Assembly: GCA_002900995.3 (NCBI GenBank)
Contig: CM035305.1
Coordinates: 3,952,467-4,016,466 of the forward strand
Reading direction: 5' to 3'
Origin: Ganoderma boninense
Taxonomy: Eukaryota; Basidiomycota; Agaricomycetes; Polyporales; Polyporaceae
Length of the DNA stretch: 64,000 bases
The position numbers were made by a program, and so were the translations under genes. The notes beneath the pieces were generated by a model, which was not told the origin of the DNA, searched no databases, and saw only the letters and a list, made by a program, of their open reading frames with translations. Shown here one piece after another: positions 12,306 to 23,618 of the stretch; within the stretch, counting starts at the first letter, position 1; the number at the start of each line of letters is the position of its first letter.

Positions 12306-12639
12306 CGAGACGGTCAGGCTTGAGAGGGACAGTACTTTTTGAAGTATGTGGGATACTGTCTCCGATTGCAAGCTATGTCTAAGACGCGACGCGTGTGCAA
12401 GCACACCGCCTGGGTATCTGTGTTCACCACTATGAGCATGCCATCAGAGTCGAGCCAGTAGAGACGCACTTGTGGAAGACAGGATGTCCTCTTCAAGATG
12501 ATCATCTCTGCCTTTCGCGCCCATGATCGGCTCGTTCACGTTGAGCGCGCGCGATCATTGCGGCACTCAAGCTTGCTTCTCACCCTTACCTCCTGTACTC
12601 TTGGATCTGTTCTCCGTCTGCTTCACGGTCACTTTCGCA
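12306..12639. promoter_or_regulatory. divergent intergenic region between deaminase and GPALPP1 genes
   Basis: 334 bp separate two divergent start codons, so the region probably holds both promoters. One ACGCGT hexamer lies near 12388. No other site is clear. Confidence 0.35.
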
Positions 12640-13878
12640 ATGATAGGACCTGATATTCCTGCACACTTGCTGCCTCAAGTCTCTCCAGCTGAACAGGACG
12701 ATACTTCTGACGAACGAAGGACCCGAACCGGTGCCCTCGATAGGACCCCAAATTCCATCCTCAATTGGGCCGCAGATCCCGCCATCGCTGTCAAAACCCT
12801 CGGGATCCTTGGCCAGTCGTGAAGAGGAGGAAGCGGAGGAGGATGACGACGACTATGCACCTGCCTTGCCGCCTGAACTTGCTGCTGCTCGCTCGAAGAA
12901 AGTCCTTGGGCCTTCTCTCCCTCCATCTGTGTCTGGGCCCTCCTATGACGACGACGATGACGACGACGACGACGTTGGGCCAAGGCCGTTACCGCAAGGT
13001 TTTGTCCTCGAGGAGAAGGATGGCGTGCAGGAGTTCCTAGAAAGGGAGGAGCGACGGAGGAAACATTTAGAGGTGTGTTCCTTGCGTCCTGCCCCATCGC
13101 ACCTGCTCCATCCTATATCTATCCTCTAGATTCGACACATTACTCAATAGCTGATGGCTACTCAATCTATCGTACAATGGGCTGACTCTGTCCGTAGGAA
13201 GCAGGCAAGCCCAAAGCACCCAAGCGAGAGGAGTGGATGCTCGTCCCACCCTCATCGTCGGATCTCCTTGGCTGTGAGCATCGTTTTCTGAACGTGCCTG
13301 AGGTGCATTGTGTTGACGACTCGCATACAGCGATTGATCCCACCAAGATGAACCGACCGCGACAGTTTGCCCGTACGGCCCAGCCCTCACGCAACACAGA
13401 CACGTCGCTTTGGACCGAAACCCCTGCCGAACGTCAGCAGCGCATAGCGGATGAAGTGGCAGGGAAGCGAAGGCGAGCGGTCGACGTGGACGTAACGGAG
13501 GATGCTGGCACGGACACGAGGAAGAGACGGCGCTATGAAGAAGAGGTGCGAAGGGGGGTCGAGGAACACACGGTGCGTCTGCTGTGGGCTCTTGGCGCAG
13601 GGCTCATCCTCATCTGGCACCACTTTTCCTTTTCATGTGGACAGAAAAAAGTGCGGGGTGCGTCACTCATGCACCAACACGAACGTACTTCGGCGGCCAT
13701 GGACGCGGAAAAGGCACGCAATGGCGAACAGGACGAGCCTCCAGCCCTCTGGGACAGGGACCGGGACATGGCACTTGGCGGCAGGCTCATGGACGACAAG
13801 ACACGTAACAAGTTTATATCGGAGGCAAGGGGTTTGGGGGATAGATTCGGGTCGGGGAAGAGTGGTGGGTTCTTGTGA
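12640..13878 (+). CDS. GPALPP1: GPALPP-motif protein, DUF3752 family
   Basis: The N-terminus carries repeated IGP-x-x-P motifs (MIGPDIP, SIGPQIPSS, IGPQIPPSL), followed by acidic runs with the family signature ALPPELAAARSKK and GPRPLPQGF. The C-terminal DUF3752 block contains EEWMLVPPSSSDLLG, DPTKMNRPRQF, WTETPAERQQRIADEV and RGASLMHQH. The last exons join LLG|SIDPTKMN across an intron with a GTGAGC donor, and EEHT|KKVRG across a GTGCGT intron. The biochemical function is unknown. A one-base frame change around 12700-12720 separates MIGPDIP from the later IGP motifs. No intron of workable size explains it, so an indel is likely. The ATG at 12640 is chosen because it starts the first IGP motif. 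Confidence 0.8.
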
Positions 13879-14377
13879 CCGACCACTTGACCCAGTCGTT
13901 GGCTGCTCCGAGGTCTGTATAGGAATGGATGCGCCAAGTGCTTAGTAGGTCCGAAGTGTGCAGCGGTATACGCATGAGTAATCTCATTCATCGTCCGACG
14001 AACCGCACATCGGAGTCGTCAGATGCGTTGAGAATTGCTGTGATTTGTAGCCAAGTGTATGTCTGCTCCGAGTTCGTTTATATGTTGATCGCGCTTTGCA
14101 TCAAAACTTGCGTGTGTTATTACGACGAAGTGTTAATCCATGCTAAGCTGGTCTCATTGTGGTGAGTCGTCTGTAATTGCATGTCGGGACGGGAGACAAA
14201 GAAGACCGGACGTGCGCGCCAGGCAAACATGCGCCCGGAGTTGGCGCTGCGGGGTAGCCGGCTGGCCCGTAAAAGGCCCCTCTTTGCTCACATTCACACC
14301 TGCTCCTCGTCCACCACGTCCTGACGACCTTTTGCTCGCTCGCCATTACTCCAAACTCTCCGCTGAACCCCACCGAT
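13879..14377. other. intergenic
   Basis: 499 bp run from the GPALPP1 stop to the reductase start. The left part is AT-richer and probably 3' UTR. The right part is GC-rich with a pyrimidine-rich leader before the ATG at 14378. Nothing else is seen. Confidence 0.45.
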
Positions 14378-15869
14378 ATGGCCGATCGTCTCGCACAGGT
14401 TGCTGGCCACCTCTCCGGCGCACACCCCCGCGGTCTTCTCGCGGGCGAAGTTGCGATCGTTACTGGTGCGTTTCAGCGCGGGCGCGGCGACCCACCGACC
14501 CCCTCGGGCGGGCGGCGAGAAGCCACGTCGCGGTGCTTCTGTCTGATTGGGGACCGCTAAGCTCACCGTCCGTCTGTTTACCCGTCCAGGTGCTGCCCAG
14601 GTACGCCTCAAGCTCCCTCTCTCCGGCGCCTCTCGCGCCCTATGATGCCATTGTGGGCGCCCCCAACTCATCGGTCGTACCACCCTAGGGTATCGGCCGC
14701 AGCGTCGCCCTGCTCTTTGCCAAGGAAGGCGCGAAGGTTGTCGTCACCGAGTGCGTCCATTCCAGCGGCTGCCCATTCAACGACGTGTCGTGCTGACGCC
14801 TTCGCCGGCTATGTTATGTTACACCTTGTTCGCGTTTCACGTGATTCTTCTTGTCCCACAGTCTCGACGAGAAGAAGGCGCAGGTCGTCGTCGACGAAAT
14901 TAAGTCCGCGGGCGGCGACGCTCTCGCTGTTGGCGGCGATGTCTCCGCCGATGACTTCCCTGAAAAGGTCGTCAACGCCACCATCCAGTATGTATTGCGC
15001 TTCCCCGACCGCTCTTGCGGTTCTTGCGGCCCAGAAGGCTCGAAGCTTGAACCTGGATGCTGATGGTGGCTCCGCGTCCATCTGCAGAAAGTTCGGCAAG
15101 ATCAACCACATCGTCAACAACGCCGGCTTCACGTACGACCGCATGCTCCACACGACACCCGACGACGCCTGGGACATCATCATCCGCGTCCACGTCCGCG
15201 CACCGTTCAGGCTCGTTCGCGCCGCGGCGCCCCATATGCGTATCAAGGTCGGGCGAGACTTGTCACATAAGCTACATGCGCCGCTGTTCTAATCACAGTG
15301 TTTGCAACAGGGCAACACCGAGAACCGCTCGATTATCAACGTCTCGTCAACGTCAGGCCTCCACGGGAACGTCGGCCAGGCCAACTACGCCGCCGCGAAG
15401 GCGGCCGTCATTGGGTTCACCAAGACTATCTGCAAGGAATGGGGTCCGTTCGGCGTGCGCGCCAACACCATTGCGTTCGGCTTCGTCCAGACACGGTTCG
15501 TGCGATCCTCGCTTCCGCCCGCTTCTTACTCGCAGACTGACGTCAGGGTGTGTGTACAGGCTGACGGCGGCGAAGGAGGCGGGTGCCTCGATTGAGATCG
15601 ACGGCAAAAAGGTGGCCCTGGGTATCCCCCAGGCGCCAGCCGGGAAGGGCCCGAGCCCATTCGCAGGCATCCCCCTCGGTCGGGCAGCGACGCCCGACGA
15701 GGCGGCGGGCGGCGTCTTGTTGTGAGTGCCTTTTCGCCGCAGTCTGTGTCCACGCTAGATCAAGTTGCTCACCAATCGTGCGTTTGATTCGACCGACAGC
15801 TTGGCGTCTCCTCTGGCAGCGTTCGTCTCTGGGCACACGCTTGAGGTTACCGGCGGCGCAGGCATCTAG
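14378..15869 (+). CDS. short-chain dehydrogenase/reductase, 3-oxoacyl-ACP reductase-like
   Basis: Eight exons (14378-14465, 14590-14600, 14689-14750, 14862-14987, 15088-15247, 15311-15495, 15560-15721, 15800-15869) sum to 864 nt and 287 residues. This classical SDR has the Rossmann glycine motif TGAAQGIGR, the NNAG motif, the catalytic Ser in INVSSTSG and the YxxxK pair in ANYAAAKAA. PGAGI-like residues end the protein (EVTGGAGI). The GLHGNVGQANY context resembles FabG-type 3-ketoacyl reductases and the reductase domains of peroxisomal multifunctional proteins. NAD(P)H-dependent ketoreduction is therefore inferred, with the substrate unknown. The glycine motif is split over three exons, the middle one only 11 nt long. 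No peroxisomal C-terminal tripeptide is seen. Confidence 0.9.
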
Positions 15870-18457
15870 AATGTCCGCCGGGAGACGTGACGGATCCTGT
15901 GCTGTTGGACGTCCATTTGGATGTGTTTTGGTCAGGTCTTTTGTACGTGGACATGTTTTGTACGCATATCGATTCGCTTTTCCTATTCATGGATACATGA
16001 CGTCTGGGTCCTCGAGTTCGAACTTGGAGCACCGTCGGCCAGTGTCTCAAGGCAATTCAAGGCGCTGTCTGGGCGACAGCGGCGGCTGTAGCACCGAACA
16101 GCGCAGCATCCCGGAGAGGCGTGAGCTTGAGTGTAAGATGACGGAGCGACGTCTGAGGTCAGCGTCGAGCACCGAAGAGAAGTAGGTGCCCTGGGAGCTG
16201 AAACGGTGTGTCGCTCGATGCTGGAGCTGACCAGGCGAGACAGACGGCTCTCGCCCGTTCAAGTTGGCAGACGAACACTGCGTAGTCGCTGCGGTGGAAC
16301 AAGAGGTACAGCCATCGACCAGTGTCCTCGCGCGTCCGATGGCCCGCCTCTGTCTTTCGCTCGTCCTTAACCCCGGGCGCGATCTCGTCCTGATCTCCGC
16401 CCTCGTGGCCGCAGATCACCTCTGTCCAGTCCAAACCCTGAGAGGTGCTTGGGCTGGACCAGCTTGACCGACGGGAGGAGCTCTTGCGCGCCTGCTCAAG
16501 CTAACGCCCACTGTCTTGCAAGATGTAAGGAATCGCAATCTCGGCCAGGCGTATGGTTAAGTGCTGAGCCGGGGTGAACATAAGCCCATGCTCTGCGCCA
16601 ATCACGAACGCACGATTGGCTCTTGATTGGCTCTCGGGCCGCATCGTGGCCAGGAAGCGGCTGCTTATTAGGGAGATATAAAGGATGCATCGCACCTAGG
16701 CCAGGGAAGTTAGCCAAGACTCGCTCGCGCCGAGAAGACAGCGGTGCAGGTCCCCGACTGGCCCACCGGCTGCAATTCCCGCGCATGGTAGGGATGCGTA
16801 TTCCATATTCCAAAGCCATTCGTAGATGCAATTGGCTCCCGACAGGCTGGGCAAGCCGGCGGACATGTCCGCAAGGAGAAGCTCCTGCTTCGCACACCGA
16901 GGCCGCACGACGCCGAGCTGAGGTCAACCGCAACGTTGAATTGATGGACGTCGGCAGAGGCTTCTGGGGGAAGGGCGACGGTGGAACAGATTGACGGCTT
17001 CCACCAGCTTCCACCCCGGCCTACCACAGTGTGTGTGAAGGGGCAGCGCAGGCGTTCCCACCGCGTTCGACGACGGGTATCCGTGGCCCATGGAGAAAAA
17101 AGCCCACGAATGGATCCGTATGTACCATGTCATTAAGTTGCGTGTAAGTAGCGTACAGTGGGTGGTGCCAGAAGTGCTGCAGGAAGGGTTCAACGAGAGA
17201 CGAGTGCATGAAACTGGGATGGACAACGACAGAGACCGAGACCAGATGAGGGGACGGCGGACGAGGGATGAAGTAGTCAGGAAGACAAGGTATGGGAGAC
17301 GGGAAGGTATGGGGACGAACGGCATGTATAGCAACGCGAGGACAACAATGCAAACGGGTGGAGATCCCCCACACAATAATAATAAACTTGAGCGCATAAA
17401 AGGCGGACACAAAGCATGGCTGCAGCGGATCCGGAAAGCATAAGACGGACGAATGGCAAGCGAAAGGGGACGACGGGGCCAAGGGACGGGCAGCGACGAC
17501 GAGGGGAAGATACCAAGGGAGTGGCGAAGGCGGATGCGGGGAAAGCGGAAAAGGGGCGGGGGAGGATGCAAATGGCGGTTGCGGTCGCTCGGATGTATTC
17601 CAGAACGAGAATATGTCGAAAACAGCCGGGAGGGCGAGAGGCCAGCCGACGCCCACCAGCGACAGCGGCTGTGCCTCGGGCTGCCGACAGAATTCCATGT
17701 CCGATCTTGCAAAACTGGCGCGCGTCGGCGCATATAAATCATCTTCCTCCCTTGCTCTCTCTCAGCGCCCCATCCGCCAGCTTGGGGGCGCTGCCAACGA
17801 GATCCGCCATGGCCGCATCCCACGCAGAACAGACCGGCCAGGGCTTGCCACTGCGATAGTGATGCCAATCACAACATGATTTCTCGGATCTAAAGGCCAG
17901 CCCGCACGCAGCCAAACCCACAAAACGCGGTGGTCAGCATGCCTGAAATGAGGGATAACCGTCCTAGACTGTCACGGGTGCTGGGGAGCCCCGACACGTG
18001 GCGACTATTCCCGGCGTAGCAAATGAATCGTACTCACATTCTTGCTAATAATCGTACTGCATCCCGTCAAGGGGTGTTTGGGTTAACGCAGCATCCGGCC
18101 ACCGAGTTACCCCAGAGAGATGTCGAGGTTCGCCGTGGAAATTAAGATGGGATTAGCCGGAGCGGATGATTGAGAGAAGGGGAGAGGGAGGGGGGGGGGG
18201 CGCGTGCGGGAGAAGACCGGCCGGATATCGTCGGAACCAAGGCAGAAATAGAAACAGGTGATGAGTTAAATGCGACAGCGAGAGCAAAGATGACGAAGAG
18301 AAGGCAGAATGTGTGCAGGGGAAAATGAACCGGGGAAGAAAAAAGATGGCGCATATATGGCGGTCGTACGCGGAAATCCGTCGAAATTATACTGCTACAC
18401 AACCATCCATAGATAAGGAGACATAAAAAAGGTACAACCGGGTGGGCGCGTGGAGGG
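15870..18457. other. gene-poor intergenic region
   Basis: About 2.6 kb lie between the reductase and G-alpha 3' ends. Short open frames occur on both strands (for example 16623-16994 + and 16924-17868 -) without recognisable domains. TATA-like words lie near 16677 and 17731, and a G run of 11 occupies 18190-18200. A 16-codon frame starts at 17808, downstream of the second TATA word and a pyrimidine tract, so an unannotated transcript is possible but unproven. Confidence 0.4.
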
Positions 18458-20126
18458 TCAGATCAGAGCGGCCGTTTCAAGGCTCTGTCGTAGGATGATG
18501 CTGAGGAAGACGGCGCAACCGTAAGCGCACCATTGAGGTCGGAAGTGGAGGACTTAAATGGGGGCGGAAACGAAGAGGATACTGGAAAATGAAAGGAACA
18601 CTCACTCTGCAAACGAGTTTCAGTCAAGGTCATGCGACAGAGAAGGAATCACACGTACCTTCCACAGCGGCCATGACTACTCGGAGCATGGCAGTATCCG
18701 TTGCAGTCGTCACACTTGGCATCGAGAGGTCAGTACATGCCTTATGCGGCAAGGGCAGGAGGATGGGGTAGCTGCACAGCATTTTAATGAGACGTACTGG
18801 ATGTAAATCTCTCTCTCCTTCGCGTTGGCCTTCTGTGCTAGCCTTGCGAATCGCTTCTTGAAGTATTCGCGACCTCCCTTGGCGTCCCCTGCCTCACCAT
18901 CATAATCCTGGACGAATGAGGTCAGCGAGACATACCAGGGAACTATCGTTCGACTTACCGGGAAGAAGTTTTTGATATCCGAATTGTGAACTTTCTTCTC
19001 GAACAGATCATTCTTGTTCAAGAACAATATCTGATCGTGGCAGTTCAGACGGTGCGCTAGGACAAGAGCGACCAGCACTCACGATCGAGGTCTGCTTGAA
19101 CCACTGTGAGTGACATATCGAGTCCCAGATTGTCATTGCGTCTTGCATTTGGTTCTAGTACACGTATGCACTTGATCAGCCACATCGCGGAACTAAGAAA
19201 GATCATCAACAGGGCAACGTACTGCGTCCTTGTCTTCGACGAGACACTGGTCGTATCCACTCAAACTCACTAGGAACAATATGCTTGTTACGTCCTGGAA
19301 GCAGTGGATCCACTTTCGCCGCTCGCTCTTCTGGCCTCCGACGTCGACCATAAGCATATCGTGGTCACGGAGGGTGAAGACAGTCTCGGTGATGCCGATT
19401 GTCCGTGCACGAGCATGAACGATGTCCTGCTCGTTGGGTACGTATGAGGGATCGAATAAGCGATCCAGGTCTGCGAAGTAATAGAGCAGACTGGACCGAA
19501 GCGAGAGCAATCAGCGCAGTCATGTCGTCGTACATAGGATAGACGCACTTCTCTGGCAACGCTGCCTCGTTACCGCGGGCATATGCGGCCTGAACGTTGG
19601 GATCTTCCCATAAGCGTTTGAGGATGGTGTGGAACTCCACCGGGAAAGGTTCGCCGTCCTTAATGTCGGATGCATCCTCGACAACAGGGATCAAGTCCCG
19701 GTTATCTGGGGAAACCTCTAGCTCCATGTCCTCCATGGCGTCAATGACGTTCTTAAGACCGTGGGTGAGGTTATTAAATATGAGTTGGCGGTAAGACTCG
19801 ATCTCTTGGGACGAGAACGGGACGCGGTGGATTAGACGCATCTGCTTGAGGATGGTGGACTTGCCCGAGTCTCCGGAGCCGAGGAGGAGAACCTTGGATG
19901 CATTGGGTTTGGCGGGGTAAGCGGGTGGAGGCATCATGGGGACACACCTTGACTTGCTTCTGCATCTTGAGCTTTGCCTAAAGGATGGGGACCGCTATCG
20001 GCGGGGGGGCCTCACAGCGGAAGGGGGATAGGGACGCACCTCCCTGAGGCTCTTCTCTGCCTCCCTGTGGAGCCTCTTGTCCTCCTCGCTGACCTCGATG
20101 CCGCCCGAGGACATGCAAGCACCCAT
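18458..20126 (-). CDS. heterotrimeric G-protein alpha subunit
   Basis: A GTP-binding signalling subunit acting at the plasma membrane. The N-terminus MGACMSS offers Gly2 for myristoylation and Cys4 for palmitoylation. G motifs seen are the P-loop GSGDSGKST, switch I RARTIGITET with the arginine finger, switch II DVGGQKSERRKW, NKND and a TTAT version of the TCAT loop. Exons are 20126-20040, 19977-19948, 19892-19549, 19490-19223, 19154-19083, 19030-18959, 18907-18798, 18714-18659, a one-nucleotide exon at 18606, and 18500-18458. They sum to 1,083 nt, giving 360 residues ending LETAALI. Without position 18606 the total is not divisible by three and the conserved VEDIILRQ is lost. An insert DGEAGDAKGG precedes EYFKKRF. 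The C-terminus lacks the cysteine of Gi-type subunits, so the coupling class is uncertain. Confidence 0.93.
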
Positions 20127-23100
20127 GGCTGGGGGATGGTGGGGAAGAAGGAAAGGAAAGAGTGGTGGGAAAGGAAACGGGAAGAGGGGAAAGCCTCGTC
20201 TGCCGAGAAGGCGTCAGAAGCAGGCCTACGGAAGATCAAGTGGGACGGCGGTGATGGGAACAGGAAACAGCATCTGGCGTGAGCACAGGAACGCAGGCGG
20301 TGGAAGGCGGAGACTCACGGCGGAAACGAGCGACGACCTTGGAGTGGGAAAGGGATGGCGATGGTGGGGGGAGAGAAATACAGCCGTGCTCGCTGCCGTC
20401 ATTTCTCGCCTGCCCAGCTTAAGCTGACTCTCCAGCCCACCCAGATCCTCATCTCGCTCCGCGCGTCGCTCGCTTGTCGGAGATTGAACAGTCGAAACGC
20501 TGTTTCTTATTGCATCTTACCCAGCATCAAGGGGCCGTAACCGCTCCGCATGCGCCGCTTGAAAGTGGATGTCCCCTTCCTCCGCGCTGCCCATGTGCAG
20601 CCCAAACACCCGATAATAATATTAATACTCGTTCTCAACGCCGCCCGCTGTAACGCCCAGGCCCCACGCCTCGTCGTCTGGCAGTTCATCCGTCGGTGTC
20701 CCGAGCCTATCCGCACGCTCTGCACCAAGTAGGCACTAAACCCAGTCAGACCTGCGTGGACCAAGCGTGGACGTCCATCGTTCTCGAAAGTCGATGACGT
20801 ACCCCTGGACCTCCCAAACATAGCCAAACATGCTCTGCGTTGCATCAATATTGTCGGCAATGTCCCTCCGGACTTTGTCTTGAAATGATTCGCCTCTCGC
20901 TAGAGTTGCCACATCAACGACCTGACATGGACATGTTCACTCCCGCGCCCCTCTCTTTCCGCAGGCACGTGCACGCGTATAGAATAAGTACCGTGCACTT
21001 GCCGTGCACATACTTCAAGCATGTGTGTGTTTGCTAGCATGCTCCGCATTGTCAGTTGTGATCAACACTGATAGCGATCGACTGGCCCGCTGCTATCGGG
21101 AACGCACCGTCAGCGAGCTCTCACTCAAACGAGATGTAACCTCAAACGCCGGCCGGTCGCGGGCCCGTTCATCGTTTGCTGCGCTGGTCTAGGAGGCCAG
21201 CCACACGGCTATCTGCCAATTATCAACCCGAGATATGTACCTTTTCACGAATCCAGATGTGTTCCTTCCGCCCCGTGAGTAAATCATTTACAATGGATAC
21301 GCAATCAATTACTTACCCTGTCCTCCAATCGGTACTCGTTACAGTATTTGCGTTAGTAGGACAGCCATATTACCGCAGGTATCTCGTGCTGTAACCCGAT
21401 GCCACATGGCGTACGCGGGCTGGGCCGCTGGTCGTGCATCAATGCATGCCCTTCCGTGGAGCGGTTTGCATACATTCTCTGAGTCTCTCTTCATTCTGTG
21501 ATACGCATCTGACAAGTGTCGTATTAACCGCAGGGTCATCTTGCCCGTATCCCATGTCAATATCGGCAGACTTTGAGTCGTCCGTTCCGGATAGGCAGCC
21601 AGCAATTGTTTCGCGACGATTTTCCCGACGACGGACGGAATGTTTAAGCAAGGTTCCCCCCAATCGACGACCTTGGCATGTTTCTCGCTTGTGCGAGACT
21701 AGACGGCGCGCTGTCATGATCACAAGGTCTTTCACCCTACTGCAGCTAAGTAATCGAGGTCCAAGGTGAGCATGTCATGTTCAGGTGATCTTGAGTTGGA
21801 ACTTCGTCAAACGCTAGGAAATCCATATCTGTAGCTCTCCCTACCCTTGTACTGGAAAAACTACCCCGTTTCCGTTTCCCGTGCGGACCGGAGCGCACCT
21901 GAAGGATGACATGCCCTGCGGATCGCTCATGGCGTGTTTGCGCATTCAGTGAAGGTCGACGTCTGGTCGGTCATGGGGGCCTTTGGGAAGGACTGATTGA
22001 CACTCGTACCTATCCGTATCTCGCTCCGAAGTCGGTCTCTTGCCCTGCACGTCCGGGCCTGAAACGATGACCGGAGCCCTCGCGCTCCAACTCCGGAGCG
22101 CTGCATGGAAGCTGTATCCAGATCGAACATCGCATCGAGTTTTGAACATACGGCACAGCTTGAATGACACAGACGCTCTCCCTCCGGGTCGGTGATTGAG
22201 ATAAGTGCGAGCATGCTATGCGGGCCATTCGGGGAGCAGTACTTACTAGTGGATTGCTTTCCTGATGGCGATGGACATTTGTCTTGCGATGACGGCGAGC
22301 CATCCGCGCTGCGCCCGAGAGAGCGAGCGCCTCGCCTTGTACTGACCTCCGCGATCGGACTCGGACTGAATAGCGGCGTCTTTGATTGATTTGGCTCCCA
22401 TCCTCCGAAATGTAAGGCGTACCTGAGCAGGATCGTGCATAAGTAGCGGTTTGCAACAGATAACTTCGAGACAGGTTTAGACGCCTGTGCTGTGGCGACT
22501 CGCGAACATTATGCGTATGCTACCAAGAAATGCTATCTGTTTCAGAGAACCAGTAACGTTAGCCACACACGATACTTTTATTTCGGAGTATTCTCAATTG
22601 CCTTGATGCAATGCACCATGGCCCTCCTCCTTCAAGGCTCCAAATTGAGACGCTGCATGCTATTGACATATCGAGGATCGAGAAGGCACCTGCACAGTAC
22701 TGGTTCTGACGATTTATCAGTGGTGGTGTATGTGAGGAGGGGATTGAGGATCGACAGTGAGTTCATGACCTACAAATTGCCTTTAACATCCAGTCGCTAC
22801 CAGGGACGAGAGCTTGAAGTACTTCTAGTCTCGAAATGCAGGCCAAGCGGCCGTCGTCATGCGTACCTTGCAAAGGGGTTTCAGAGTAACTCATGTACGG
22901 TTGAGCAGCTTCAAGAGGCAAGTGCTAAATCTGGTCACCGGGGACCGATCTGGCGGACGATCTGAGAGTGCGCCGATTACACACGACTCCCACGTGGCCA
23001 ACGCCAACCCCACAGCTGATATTCAATATCCTCGTCATTTCTACGCAGCGGCTGCACTGCATTCGAGCTCGCTTTCCTGACTGCTGGCAATGCAGATTTA

Positions 23101-23618
23101 TGCGGCTGAGTGCGCTCAGCGAGCAATGTACTTGTCAGACGGCGTCCTGACACAACAAGGAAATCGGGGCCAACGCCACGCCGAGCTGCATGAATGCAGG
23201 TCGCCAAGGTCCTGACGTCGCGACGGGACAGCCTGCATTGGTCCGAATACCGCATATTGACATTGCTTCAGGATGTCACTGCTCGTGTGCCGTCAATACA
23301 CAGTACATTTACAAAGATAGAGGAACGCTTGGAAAGCTAGATTTACACGTAAGTACACATCAGCGACGCTGCTGAACCCATTATGAAGGACAAGGATTAG
23401 AGATATATGCAGGGTTTGAGACACAGTAAAAAAAGACACGCTGTCCAGCCACACCGTCCGAGCCCTGAAAGAATTCCTGTAGCAAAAACGAAATCGACAG
23501 CAGAAAGCGGAAGAAAAAAGCGAGAGAAAACGTTGCGGTGTATGGTACAGTGTTGCTGTTAGTGGTCGTGAAAAAGCAAAAGCGAAGGAGGACCGGAAGT
23601 GTTAGGCTGGGAGAGAGC
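20127..23618. other. gene-poor, less GC-rich intergenic region
   Basis: About 3.5 kb upstream of G-alpha. The first 400 bp are GC-rich and likely promoter plus leader. The remainder is visibly less GC-rich, with many short open frames and no domain. A minus-strand frame at 22246-22440 ends at a strong GTAAGT donor-like site but cannot be extended convincingly. The composition would fit decayed sequence, but no transposon protein remnant is recognised. Confidence 0.4.

Noticed and set aside
20840..23400. Decayed transposon in the less GC-rich region
   Set aside because: No reverse transcriptase, integrase, transposase or helicase motif and no terminal repeats could be seen.
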